Notes: a model not told the origin generated them from the letters alone. 11,124 nucleotides of DNA from JAFNAG01 sp050011535 (GCA_050011535.1 JBEKIX010000100.1:1-11124), one strand, 5' to 3'; shown: positions 1 to 7,871, counted from the first letter of the stretch. Program-made: numbers and translations.

Positions 1-28
1 TCCGTAGGCAGGCTTAACAATTTCGGAA

Positions 29-2548
29 TTAATGTATGCCGCGGAACTTGGATTGAAGAATGGCGATTTTTTCCTGCAGGGTGGGCTCCGGCGCTATTGG
101 CTCCTGAGGTGCGGGCTCGACGACTGGCGGAGCCGGCAAGTTCTCCTGAAGAGCCTCACGCTGATGGGGAGACTCTCTTCGGGGTTGAGCCTCTCTCCTG
201 CGTTCCATTCGAGGGTACGAACGTCTGGGACGCCGCGTGTTGGGGGCAGGGGATGCCTCCGCCATGGGTGTGCCCTGCGGTATCCCGCCATCCACAGGAT
301 CGCCCGATCCGCCCGAAGCAGCTGCCGGCATCGACGCGGATTCGCCGGGCTTGTCGGGCCTCCGCCGGGGTTTCCTGCGCCGTTTAGGTACGGCCGGGAG
401 CAGGGCTTTCATCGACAGGCCGATCCGCTTTGTTTCCACTTCGACCGAAATGACCTTCACCTGGACCAAGTCGCCGACCTTGACCGCCTCACGAGGGTCC
501 CGGATGAACCGATTGGACATCTGACTGAGGTGCACCAGACCGTCCTGATGGATGCCGATATCGACAAAGGCACCGAAGTTAGTCACGTTTGTGACCGCCC
601 CTTCAAGTGTCATGCCTTCTTTTAGATCCGCAATCTCCCTGATCTCGGGATGGAACCTGGGAGGAGCAAAAGTCCCTCGCGGATCACGCGCCGGCGCTAA
701 CAGTTCCTCGCGTACAAGTTCAAGCGTAGGCATGCCGATCGTGTCGGTGGCAAACTCCTCGATCTTTAAAGATGATATCAGCTCGCGATTTCCGATCAGA
801 TCGCCGACGGATACGTGGAGGCTGACTGCCATTTTTTCCACGATCGGGTAACACTCGGGATGGATCCAGGAGCGGTCGAGCACAGTTTCGCTGGTTGGAA
901 CACGCAGGAAGCCGGCCGACTGCTGGTAGGCAGTCTCATCCATGCCCGGCACCGTTAGCAGAGCCGCTCGAGTCGGAAACGGCCCGCTAGCGCTGCGGTG
1001 CGCGAGGATCCTGCGCGCCAGCCGGTCGCTGATTCCGGAGATGTAACGGAGCAAGGAGAAGCTCGCGGAATTCAGATCGGCGCCGACCCGGTTCACGCAG
1101 AATTGAACGGTCTGAACCAGGTGCCTGTGGAGTTCCTTCTGGTCGACATCGTGTTGGTACTGCCCCACTCCAATCAGCTTGGGATCGATTTTTACCAATT
1201 CGGCCAGCGGATCCTGCAAGCGGCGCGCCGCGCTCACGGCCGCGCGTGCGGCGGGAAGCAATTCCGGCAACTCTTCCCGGCCGATGCGAGATGAGGAATA
1301 AACCACCATCCCGGCGTCGTTCACGCCGGCAACGATGACGTTTTCAATGGCGGCTTCCGACAGAATCTGGCGAAAGATCATCTCAATTCCGCGCGCGCTC
1401 GGACCGCCTCCAATTGCCATGGCACGCACGCCGTATTTCTGAATCAAATTGAGCAGCGCGACTCTGGTTCCTTCCAGATCACTCTTCGGAGGTTTCGGGA
1501 ATACGGCAGTCTCCTCCAGGAACTTGCCGCTTTCGTCCACGACCGCAAGCCGGCATTCTTCACCCTTGCCCGCGTCGACGCCAATAACCGGCATGGCGCC
1601 GCATTGCGCCGAGAGGAGCAGGTTCTCAATGTTCTCCTGGAAAACACGAATCGCCTCCCGGTCCGCTCTTTCTTTCAGCTGGCCGCGAACTTCAGTCTCG
1701 ATCAATGGGCGCAAGATCCGGTTGTAGCTGTCTCGGGCAGCCGCTTCCAGAACGGGCGCGAACTCGGACTCCCCGTCCTTGGTCACGTAACTGATGATCA
1801 GCTCGAGCGCCCTCGAGTTATCGCACTGGATCGATGAGGTGAGCACTCCTTCCTTGGTACCGCGACGGATGGCCAAAACGCGATGGGAGGGAATTGAGGA
1901 AACCGGCTCACGGCGATTATAATACATATTGTACTTGGTCTTCTGCTCGGCTTTGGCAGGGACCACCGTGGAAACGACGTGGCCCTCCTTCCACAACATT
2001 TCACGCAGCGCCTTGCGCAGATCGAAACTCTCCGCGATCCAATTGGCTATGATGTCTGCAGCCCCTTGCAGCACCTGCTGCCGATCAGCCACCCCTTTTC
2101 CCTGGTCGATGAAAACGTCGGCGTGTTCCTCGAGACTCCAGGCGTCTCTATCCTGGCCCCAAACGTACTCTGCCAGGGGCTCCAGGCCTTGAGCGATTGC
2201 GTCCGATGCGCGTGTCCTGTGCTTCGGCCGGAAACGGTGGTGCAGATCCTCAATGTCGAATCGGTCCCAGCAATCCTCGATCTGGCGCCGCAGGTCCTCG
2301 GTCATCTTGCCTTGATCCGTCAGAGATTTGATCAGCAGCGCTCGCCGTTCCTCCAGTTCCTTGTAATGGATCATCCGTTCCTGGACGGCGCGCACCCCGG
2401 TTTCATCCAAGCCTCCGCTGGCCTCCTTGCGGTAGCGAACGATGAATGGGGCCGTGGCGCCGGCTTCGAACAGAGAAACGGCTGCCGCGACGGAAGATTC
2501 GGGCAATGCGACTTCCTGTACGATACGCTTGATGATTGCAGGATCCAT
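29..2548 (-). CDS. tex: Tex/YhgF-family S1 RNA-binding protein with long basic tail
   Basis: Cytoplasmic nucleic-acid-binding protein of the Tex (toxin expression)/YhgF family, associated in other bacteria with transcription or RNA handling. The order seen is: Tex N-terminal helical region (about residues 4-190, with FIVRYRKEASGGLDE matching the family), YqgF/RNase H-like domain (about 319-445), helix-hairpin-helix region (about 480-560, after the strongly conserved RRLQDPLAELVKIDPK and IGVGQYQHDV), and S1 domain (about 641-716, EGAVTNVTNFGAFVDIG). A tail of about 120 residues rich in Arg, Pro and Glu follows; E. coli YhgF has only a short one. Start: the frame opens with TTG at 2584, but the ATG at 2548 gives the family N-terminus (MDPAIIKRIVQEV) and is preferred; no strong SD sits before either. 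The product is 839 aa. The first YqgF motif, usually DPGxRTG, is altered here to DAGKGEEC. Family identity is certain; the exact role is not. Confidence 0.95.
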   Translation of the reverse strand: MDPAIIKRIVQEVALPESSVAAAVSLFEAGATAPFIVRYRKEASGGLDETGVRAVQERMIHYKELEERRALLIKSLTDQGKMTEDLRRQIEDCWDRFDIEDLHHRFRPKHRTRASDAIAQGLEPLAEYVWGQDRDAWSLEEHADVFIDQGKGVADRQQVLQGAADIIANWIAESFDLRKALREMLWKEGHVVSTVVPAKAEQKTKYNMYYNRREPVSSIPSHRVLAIRRGTKEGVLTSSIQCDNSRALELIISYVTKDGESEFAPVLEAAARDSYNRILRPLIETEVRGQLKERADREAIRVFQENIENLLLSAQCGAMPVIGVDAGKGEECRLAVVDESGKFLEETAVFPKPPKSDLEGTRVALLNLIQKYGVRAMAIGGGPSARGIEMIFRQILSEAAIENVIVAGVNDAGMVVYSSSRIGREELPELLPAARAAVSAARRLQDPLAELVKIDPKLIGVGQYQHDVDQKELHRHLVQTVQFCVNRVGADLNSASFSLLRYISGISDRLARRILAHRSASGPFPTRAALLTVPGMDETAYQQSAGFLRVPTSETVLDRSWIHPECYPIVEKMAVSLHVSVGDLIGNRELISSLKIEEFATDTIGMPTLELVREELLAPARDPRGTFAPPRFHPEIREIADLKEGMTLEGAVTNVTNFGAFVDIGIHQDGLVHLSQMSNRFIRDPREAVKVGDLVQVKVISVEVETKRIGLSMKALLPAVPKRRRKPRRRPDKPGESASMPAAASGGSGDPVDGGIPQGTPMAEASPAPNTRRPRRSYPRMERRREAQPRRESPHQREALQENLPAPPVVEPAPQEPIAPEPTLQEKIAILQSKFRGIH

Positions 2549-2605
2549 GCGCGTTATTCTTACCGAGCCTCGTAGGAAGATCAAGGTTTTATCACAGGTT
2601 AGCCC

Positions 2606-2623
2606 AAAAGGCGAGACTCCGCC
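2606..2623 (-). terminator. weak possible hairpin with short T-run after the SDH gene
   Basis: On the minus strand, just after the SDH stop codon, a 4-bp stem (GGCG/CGCC) with a 6-nt loop is followed by TTTT. It could attenuate readthrough into tex, but the stem is short, so this is only a candidate. The 80 bases between the two genes hold no other clear signal, and tex could equally be cotranscribed with the lysine genes. Confidence 0.2.
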
Positions 2624-2628
2624 CGCTT

Positions 2629-3948
2629 CTAGAAGGTTTCGGTTTTCTCTCGGCTGGCAATGTCGAGCGCGGCCAGTTCATCCAGAACGGGATTGTATAT
2701 CTCCGGCGTCGTCGGCCGCAACACTCCGGGGGTACGGATGCGGTCCTTCAGAATCAAATCCACTCCGATTGCGGCAGGCAGGGCGACTGTGCGTGACATG
2801 GACGAATCACCGAAGGGAACTCCGTAGCCGATCATTTGCGCGACCGTGTGTTCGCGCCTGCCGTCAGGGAGCTCGACGCGGAAGTCGTGATGAAGCACGA
2901 GCAAATCGCGTTCGCCGGGCCGGAAGGCGAGTTTCTCGAACATCAGCTCGCCGAGCGCGTCGAGAGGCGCTATGCGATTCACGTGGAACTCTCTCTGCGA
3001 AAACATCCCAAGCCACTCCAGGCTGAGAATGGGTAAGGAGTACCTTGGGATGCACTGTCTGGTTGCGATGGCGCCTTGAGCATCCTCGGAGATGCCGCAA
3101 CCGGCCAGGCTGCGCATGAAATCGACATATTTCTTTCCCGCTACAGCCGTTTCTTCCAGCGAAAGCAGTCCCAGTTTTCCGAAGTTGAACATGCAGTCGC
3201 ACCATCCCATGTTGCGGAGTGTGCCACGATACATCGTTTGGATCCCGGCCAAGCCGTAGATGTCGATGTAACTGATCGAATCGCGGTTAGGATAGGCCTC
3301 AAAATCACCCAGCCCTTCGATCGGGAGAATGTGCATGTCGCGGAATAGCCGATCCGCGGGCACCTCCGTTCTGCGGCCATCGAGGAGGTAGAGCGCGCTA
3401 TTGCGTCCGGCAAGGAGAACGCCACGAGGCGCCCAAGAGAATTTATAGCCAAAAGGATTGTCGTTGGCTTCGGGAGCGGGCAGCCCGCCGCAGTAGGAAC
3501 GAAACGAGACGATTCGTCCCCCCCGCCTGCGGACGCCGTCAATGACACGCATTGCGGACATATGATCAAACCCCGGATCGACGCCCATCTCATTAAGAAT
3601 GGTTACGCCGGCAGCGCGTGCGCTCTCATCAAGCTGCTTCATTGCGGGCGAAACGTAAGAGGTGGTCACCATGGGCTTGCGGTGGGCAATGCACAGCCTG
3701 GCAACCATCGGGTGATAGGTGAAAGGCAGGAGGCTCACTGCAAGATCGCTCTCGGCCACCAAGGATGCAAGCCGGGCTTCGTCCTGCACATCGAACAGAA
3801 GTGCTTTGCCATTCGGATGCCCGGCGATCATCTCCTCCGCCCTGTCGACCAGGAGCGTTGCAATGACGAGCTGATGTCCTTTATCAAGCAGATGGCGTAC
3901 GAGAGGCCTGGCGACCAACCCGGATCCCAAGACCAGCACTTTTTTCAT
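2629..3948 (-). CDS. Saccharopine dehydrogenase (glutamate- and aminoadipate-semialdehyde-forming type)
   Basis: NAD(P)-dependent oxidoreductase of the saccharopine dehydrogenase/Lys9 family, 439 aa, cytosolic. In the degradative direction it splits saccharopine into glutamate and alpha-aminoadipate semialdehyde, the second step of the saccharopine pathway. An N-terminal Rossmann motif GSGLVARP lies at residues 8-15. Family blocks follow: NEMGVDPGFDHMSAM (119-133), SYCGGLPAPEANDNPFGYKF (151-170), EAYPNRDSISY (217-227), RGTLRN (241-246), RTVALPAAI (386-394) and PEIYNPVLDEL (415-425). The length matches the SDH half of the bifunctional plant and animal LKR/SDH enzyme. The ATG at 3948 has a GGAG Shine-Dalgarno 6 nt upstream (3955-3958). 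It lies 53 bp after the LKR gene in the same direction, so the two form an operon. The neighbour supports lysine breakdown over fungal-type lysine synthesis, but the sequence alone does not fix direction or cofactor. Confidence 0.93.
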   Translation of the reverse strand: MKKVLVLGSGLVARPLVRHLLDKGHQLVIATLLVDRAEEMIAGHPNGKALLFDVQDEARLASLVAESDLAVSLLPFTYHPMVARLCIAHRKPMVTTSYVSPAMKQLDESARAAGVTILNEMGVDPGFDHMSAMRVIDGVRRRGGRIVSFRSYCGGLPAPEANDNPFGYKFSWAPRGVLLAGRNSALYLLDGRRTEVPADRLFRDMHILPIEGLGDFEAYPNRDSISYIDIYGLAGIQTMYRGTLRNMGWCDCMFNFGKLGLLSLEETAVAGKKYVDFMRSLAGCGISEDAQGAIATRQCIPRYSLPILSLEWLGMFSQREFHVNRIAPLDALGELMFEKLAFRPGERDLLVLHHDFRVELPDGRREHTVAQMIGYGVPFGDSSMSRTVALPAAIGVDLILKDRIRTPGVLRPTTPEIYNPVLDELAALDIASREKTETF

Positions 3949-3954
3949 GACTTT

Positions 3955-3958
3955 CTCC
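3955..3958 (-). promoter_or_regulatory. Shine-Dalgarno site of the saccharopine dehydrogenase gene
   Basis: GGAG on the minus strand, 6 nt before the ATG at 3948. It fixes the start and lies in the short LKR-SDH spacer, consistent with independent initiation within a shared transcript. Confidence 0.6.
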
Positions 3959-4001
3959 AGGTTTCAACGAGAAGGATGATCGGCATATCCTTTCTCGCGG
4001 T

Positions 4002-5339
4002 TCAGATGCCGTCCGTGGATCGCGCGTATGGCCCGAGATGCTGTTGGAGGTAGCGATACGAGGGTGTCAACTCACCCTTGTGCACGATGACGGCTCTCTT
4101 AAGAAAGGAGGGCAGCTCCAACCGGTCAAAATCGGCGCTCCAATCGGCGGCGGCAAGGTCCGGCGCCATTTCGCGCAGCACGGAGCTGAAGTACTGCGAG
4201 GATTCCCTCGGCAATTCGCATGGCAGGTTGTCGATCGCCATGATGACCGGTCCGTTCCCTTCGACGCCCTCCTGCACGGTGTCCGAAGCAGGATGATACA
4301 CGTAACAGGGATTGTCTGGATGGGTGGCTTGCACGGTAAGCTCGATGCTGCCTTCGATGTCGCAGCTGATGTCTCCAATCACCTTCAGGCGCGCCTGTGT
4401 TTCGGAGTTGTAATGTGCGCGCGCCCATTCACGGGTCACGAGGCGTGGATAACGCTCTTCCCAGTAAATTGCGTTTACGAGCACGTCCAGATAGGGTAGG
4501 TGTGCTGCAAAAATGCCGCGATAGCGCTCCGGCGATTTGTAATATTCCTGCAGATCGAACGATGCAGCCGGATCCACCGGCTGAACCAAGTGCTCCTCCA
4601 TAAAGACGACTTTGAAAATCTCGCTCCAGGCCGATTTCAAACCGGCCTCAGCCGGAAGGTCGGCCACGGCGATTTCGCGGACACTCAGGCAATCGAGTAC
4701 TTCCTGGGCGCCGCGGGACACGTTGCCATACCCCGAGATTCCAATCACCAGCGGCCGCAAGCTCGCCGGCAGGCCGACGCGCAGGATCTGCTTGCCCAGG
4801 TCTCGCAAGTGTCCCTTTGCGGTGTCAAGATCGGGATACTCATAGGCGTGTTTCACCGCCTCGAAGGGAGTTCGCACTCCCACTGAGGCGAGTCGCTGGC
4901 CGAGGGCGCGAAGCGTTTCGATCATCCCGGCATATCCCGCATGTCTGCCGAAAAAAATGAGCCGGCGGCCATAATCGTCCGCGATTTTCTCATAGTCGAC
5001 GAGCGAACAGCCCAATTGCAGCAAGCGATGCAACATGGGCATGTTGTAGGCTTGCCCCTTGGCGACGTGGGCGAAATATACATAGATCTTGCCAGGCATC
5101 AGCAGCGCCGTGGGCACTTCCTTGACCGCCAACACCATCTGCGCGCCCCCAAGGTCTTCGCTGAGCGTAAGGCCGGCCGTCTGATACTCATCGTCCCGAT
5201 ACACACGGATCGGTGAGGGCTGTATCAGGAAGCGAAGACCGTACATGGATTGCAGAAGGACCATATCCTCGGGAATCAACGGGACGCGCCTTTCCCATTC
5301 ATTCTTGTCCTCTCGCCGGATGCCAATGGTGACAGCCAT
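4002..5339 (-). CDS. Lysine-ketoglutarate reductase (saccharopine-forming LKR domain protein)
   Basis: Stand-alone LKR enzyme of 445 aa, homologous to the N-terminal half of eukaryotic LKR/SDH (AASS). It joins lysine and 2-oxoglutarate to form saccharopine using a reduced nicotinamide cofactor. The N-terminal AlaDH/PNT-like domain shows IGIRREDKNEWERRVPL (5-21). Further blocks are DYEKIADDYGRRLIFFGRHA (115-134), the nucleotide-binding glycine stretch GISGYGNVSRGAQE (200-213), NAIYWEERYPRLVTR (289-303), IGDISCDIEGSIELT (321-335) and AIDNLPCELPRESSQYFS (368-385). The frame extends upstream to a GTG at 5372, but the ATG at 5339 gives the family start (MAVTIGIRRED) and has AAAGG 9 nt ahead, so it is chosen. 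The SDH gene follows after 53 bp, giving a split, bacterial version of the bifunctional enzyme. The semialdehyde dehydrogenase for the next step is not in the window. Confidence 0.93.
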   Translation of the reverse strand: MAVTIGIRREDKNEWERRVPLIPEDMVLLQSMYGLRFLIQPSPIRVYRDDEYQTAGLTLSEDLGGAQMVLAVKEVPTALLMPGKIYVYFAHVAKGQAYNMPMLHRLLQLGCSLVDYEKIADDYGRRLIFFGRHAGYAGMIETLRALGQRLASVGVRTPFEAVKHAYEYPDLDTAKGHLRDLGKQILRVGLPASLRPLVIGISGYGNVSRGAQEVLDCLSVREIAVADLPAEAGLKSAWSEIFKVVFMEEHLVQPVDPAASFDLQEYYKSPERYRGIFAAHLPYLDVLVNAIYWEERYPRLVTREWARAHYNSETQARLKVIGDISCDIEGSIELTVQATHPDNPCYVYHPASDTVQEGVEGNGPVIMAIDNLPCELPRESSQYFSSVLREMAPDLAAADWSADFDRLELPSFLKRAVIVHKGELTPSYRYLQQHLGPYARSTDGI

Positions 5340-5603
5340 ATCGATCGGCCTTTCTAAATGCACGCGTGCCACGAGCGTGTGGCCGGAGCGTCAGAAACCA
5401 ACAATCCCCGGGCAATGTTCGGGAGTGGCGGCGGTCAGTGCTGAAGCCCCAAGGGAATACGTAAACGCTGTGCGCCGCAAATCTGACGGCGGGAAGGCTG
5501 ATTATACACCAAGAGGCCGCGAATCCGCATCAATAGGCAGTCCCCAGTCTAAGTCCAGGTGAGGGAAGTGGCTTAGGTCAGCATTTGTGGGGCTCGCGTC
5601 CTT
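5340..5603. other. Intergenic region between the short kdpD gene and the LKR gene
   Basis: 264 bp without a supported gene. It holds a candidate -10 box for the lysine operon (5501-5506). It also holds an imperfect hairpin at 5549-5576 (CTAAG/CTTAG plus CCA/TGG with a one-base bulge, 11-nt loop) just after the end of the upstream KdpD gene; no T-tract follows, so it is a doubtful terminator. The transcript leader would be about 150 nt. I looked for a lysine riboswitch-like fold and recognised none. Confidence 0.6.
5501..5533 (-). promoter_or_regulatory. Candidate promoter of the LKR-SDH operon
   Basis: A perfect TATAAT lies on the minus strand at 5501-5506. The best -35-like element, TTGATG at 5528-5533, is 21 bp away, too far for a standard sigma70 promoter, so any activity may need an activator or a different -35. 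Transcription would begin near 5494, about 155 nt before the LKR start codon. Confidence 0.4.
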
Positions 5604-6740
5604 TTATTCCATGCCTGAGCTGTAGGAGCCATCATGGAGAACCGGGTCTCGCTCCGAGACGATCACAACCTGCATGTCTCTCGCGAGGGCGACGATTTTC
5701 TGAACCAGATCGCGATACAGCCACGGCAGGCGGACCCGCTCGTGAGGCCGGGAGAGGTAGATCTGCGTGATCTGATTGCGACGCGCAAAATCGATCAGAG
5801 TCTGTGCGACATCTTCGCCTTCGAGGATACGAGTCTCGATGCGCATGTTGCGCGCAAAGTTCAGATGACGCTCGATCGCCTCGCGATCGTCATCCGGCAG
5901 TCTGGTCAAATCGCCTGACGGCTGAACCGCCACCGCGAAACACTCTGCTTCCAGAAAATCGCTCATGCGCCTGGCGCGGCGGATCAACATGGCGGTTTGC
6001 GGGTCTGCCGTCGTCAGGACGAGGATCTTGTGGCGCCTGGGCATTCCCTCGGGTCCATCGTCGGCTGTCAGGCCATTCGCCGCCACGACCCGATGCTCCA
6101 ATTCGTGTGCTGTTTCACGAAGCGCAAGCTCGCGCAGGGCCACGAGATTCGCTTCCCGGAAAAAGTTCTGACGTGCGCGCCCGGCCTTCTCGAGATCATA
6201 GATAACACCGCGCTCGAGACGGTGCAGCAGCGCTCTGGGGCTGAGATCGACGATCACCACCTCGTCGGCTTGCTGTACCACCCAGTCCGGGATCGTTTCG
6301 CGCACGCGGACACCCGTAATCTGCCGGATCTGATCATTCAGGCTTTCCAGGTGCTGGATGTTCAAGGTCGTCAAAACGCGTATTCCCGCGCCAAGCAACA
6401 CTTCAATGTCCTCCCAGCGCTTTTCCCGCTCCGAGCCCGGAACATTGGTGTGCGCGAATTCATCGACCGCGCAGATTTGCGGGCGCCTGGCCAGGATCGC
6501 ATCGGTGTCCATTTCTTCGAAAACCGTGCCGCGATACTCGATTGCCTTTCGAGGAACGGTCTCCAGCCCTTCCATTTTGGCAATCGTGTCTTTGCGGCGA
6601 TGCGGCTCGAAATAGCCGATCACGATATCCAAGCCTTGGGATTTCAGCGCCTGGGCCTCCTCGAGCATCATGTATGTCTTGCCGACACCGGCGGCGTAGC
6701 CCATAAACACCTTTAGTTTCCCGCGTTCTGTCTCGGCCAT
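5604..6740 (-). CDS. kdpD: Short KdpD-like protein (KdpD P-loop domain plus USP domain, no kinase)
   Basis: 378-aa soluble protein matching only the cytoplasmic N-terminal part of the potassium sensor kinase KdpD. The KdpD domain (about 5-215) has Walker A GYAAGVGKT (14-22), the HRRKD block (47-51), Walker B AVDEFAHTNVPG (91-102), TTLNIQHLESLND (124-136) and the signature FFREANLVALRELALRETA (193-211). A universal-stress-protein fold follows (about 238-363), containing ILEGEDVAQTLIDFARR. It ends there: the four membrane helices, GAF-like, HisKA and HATPase domains of full KdpD (894 aa in E. coli) are absent, and no kinase or kdpE lies downstream in the window. The start ATG is 3 bp after the stop of the previous KdpD-like gene with no clear SD, implying translational coupling. 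Short KdpDs are known, for example in Anabaena. Nucleotide binding is well supported; partner and output are unknown. Confidence 0.9.
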   Translation of the reverse strand: MAETERGKLKVFMGYAAGVGKTYMMLEEAQALKSQGLDIVIGYFEPHRRKDTIAKMEGLETVPRKAIEYRGTVFEEMDTDAILARRPQICAVDEFAHTNVPGSEREKRWEDIEVLLGAGIRVLTTLNIQHLESLNDQIRQITGVRVRETIPDWVVQQADEVVIVDLSPRALLHRLERGVIYDLEKAGRARQNFFREANLVALRELALRETAHELEHRVVAANGLTADDGPEGMPRRHKILVLTTADPQTAMLIRRARRMSDFLEAECFAVAVQPSGDLTRLPDDDREAIERHLNFARNMRIETRILEGEDVAQTLIDFARRNQITQIYLSRPHERVRLPWLYRDLVQKIVALARDMQVVIVSERDPVLHDGSYSSGME

Positions 6741-6743
6741 CGG

Positions 6744-7835
6744 TTATTGTGGAAAGATCCGCACGTCCATTCCCTGGGAACGGCGGATGAGTTTGTTGAC
6801 AGGATCTCCCAAGATTCGCGAACGGATGCCCAACTGCTGGGTGTGTCCGATGAAGAGTTGCGTTATGCCGCGCGACCTGGCGAATTCGAGAAGCGTCTCA
6901 ACCGGATCCTCTCCTTCCAGAATCTGAATTGCGGTTCCAGTCGCCTGCGCGATGGCCAGCTTCGCTTCTAACGCATCCCTATCCGCCGGTGAGAGATCTG
7001 GCTGCCTCACATACGCAACCACGGTTTCTGCATGAAATCTCTCCGCGATAATCCGGGCGATCTCGATCATCTCACTCACGTTCGCGCGTGGCGTCACGCA
7101 CACGAGAATTCGCTCCTGGGTGGCGTAAGGCTGCTTGATGCCGTGACAATTCAGGTAATTGGCCAACTGGTACTCGACCACGTCCGCCGCGACTACAAGC
7201 GCCAGTTCGCGCAATTTCGAAAGCCTTTGCGAACTTATCTCCCCGTTCACCTGCCCCTCGGGTGTGCGCACGAGAGGATGTTCGAGCGGAGCATCCACGA
7301 TCTCGATTTCGTCGGCGCTCTTGATGAACGAAATCGGCACCGTTTGAGTCGTGTGTTTTCCGGTGATCGCCTCAACCTGCGCGCGCAGTTCATCGATATA
7401 TTGGATGTTGATGGATCCGATTACCTTAATCCCGCCCTTCATGATGTCCTGAACATCCTGCCAGCGAGTCGCATTCTTGAGGCCCGGCGGGTTATCGTAC
7501 GCCAGCCCGTCGACGAAGCAGACGGCAGGATGGCGGCGGATGATCGCCGCGACATCAATCGCTGTCCCTTCCCCGTGTACTTTCAGAGGTACAACCTCCA
7601 GTTTTTTCAGTAGTACCTCGACTTCCGGAGGGACCTTCGGCTGAACCGCCCCTACGACGATGTCCTGTCCCCGTTCGCGGCGGCGGCGAGCCTCATCGAG
7701 CATGCGAAATGATTTGCCGACACCAGACGCGTACCCGAGAAAGATCTTGAGATGCCCTTTCGTGGCAGCAGCTTCTTCGGCCTGCACTTCTCGCAGGAGT
7801 TCGTCGGGTGTCTTACGACCCTTTTCACGCATCAT
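6744..7835 (-). CDS. Divergent short KdpD-like protein with degenerate Walker B motif
   Basis: 363-aa soluble paralogue of the next gene: a KdpD-type P-loop domain (about 27-210) plus a USP domain (about 242-363). Walker A is intact (GYASGVGKS, 34-42) after GHLKIFLGY. The Walker B region, normally (V/M)DELAHxNxPG, reads VDGLAYDNPPG, with Gly110 replacing the acidic residue. The RRKD block, the NVQHLESLND block (here NIQYIDELRA) and the FFRxxNLxALRELALR signature (only LRELAL kept) are also eroded. The USP half retains ILEGEDPVETLLEFARSRG and a C-terminal GMDVRIF like KdpD's GIDVHVV. The frame opens at a TTG at 7853, but the ATG at 7835 has GGAGA 5 nt ahead and is preferred. It is coupled to the following gene by a 3-bp gap. 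It may bind nucleotide with poor hydrolysis, or be a regulatory partner of its neighbour; this is inference. Confidence 0.88.
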   Translation of the reverse strand: MMREKGRKTPDELLREVQAEEAAATKGHLKIFLGYASGVGKSFRMLDEARRRRERGQDIVVGAVQPKVPPEVEVLLKKLEVVPLKVHGEGTAIDVAAIIRRHPAVCFVDGLAYDNPPGLKNATRWQDVQDIMKGGIKVIGSINIQYIDELRAQVEAITGKHTTQTVPISFIKSADEIEIVDAPLEHPLVRTPEGQVNGEISSQRLSKLRELALVVAADVVEYQLANYLNCHGIKQPYATQERILVCVTPRANVSEMIEIARIIAERFHAETVVAYVRQPDLSPADRDALEAKLAIAQATGTAIQILEGEDPVETLLEFARSRGITQLFIGHTQQLGIRSRILGDPVNKLIRRSQGMDVRIFPQ

Positions 7836-7839
7836 GCTT

Positions 7840-7844
7840 TCTCC
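7840..7844 (-). promoter_or_regulatory. Shine-Dalgarno site deciding the start of the first KdpD-like gene
   Basis: GGAGA on the minus strand, 5 nt before the ATG at 7835. It favours that ATG over the in-frame TTG at 7853, which would lie upstream of this site. Confidence 0.6.
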
Positions 7845-7871
7845 GGCATTCAACCGCAGCCCGCTGAAGCC

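Noticed and set aside
32..625. Plus-strand open frame of 197 codons opposite the Tex C-terminus
   Set aside because: It mirrors the Tex S1 domain and tail; no family resemblance and no SD were seen.
5340..5494. Possible lysine riboswitch in the LKR leader
   Set aside because: The leader length is suggestive, but I could not recognise the conserved L-box core or its helices; lysine riboswitches also usually control synthesis or uptake genes.
5549..5576. Imperfect inverted repeat after the second KdpD-like gene as a terminator
   Set aside because: It has an eight-pair stem with a bulge but no following T-tract on the minus strand; left as a note in the intergenic entry.
5997..6716. Plus-strand open frame of 239 codons opposite the second KdpD-like gene
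   Set aside because: It lies wholly antisense to a strongly conserved gene and its translation shows no recognisable domain; long antisense frames are expected at this GC content.
7836..7853. TTG start at 7853 for the first KdpD-like gene
   Set aside because: The GGAGA ribosome site lies downstream of that TTG and is correctly spaced for the ATG at 7835.
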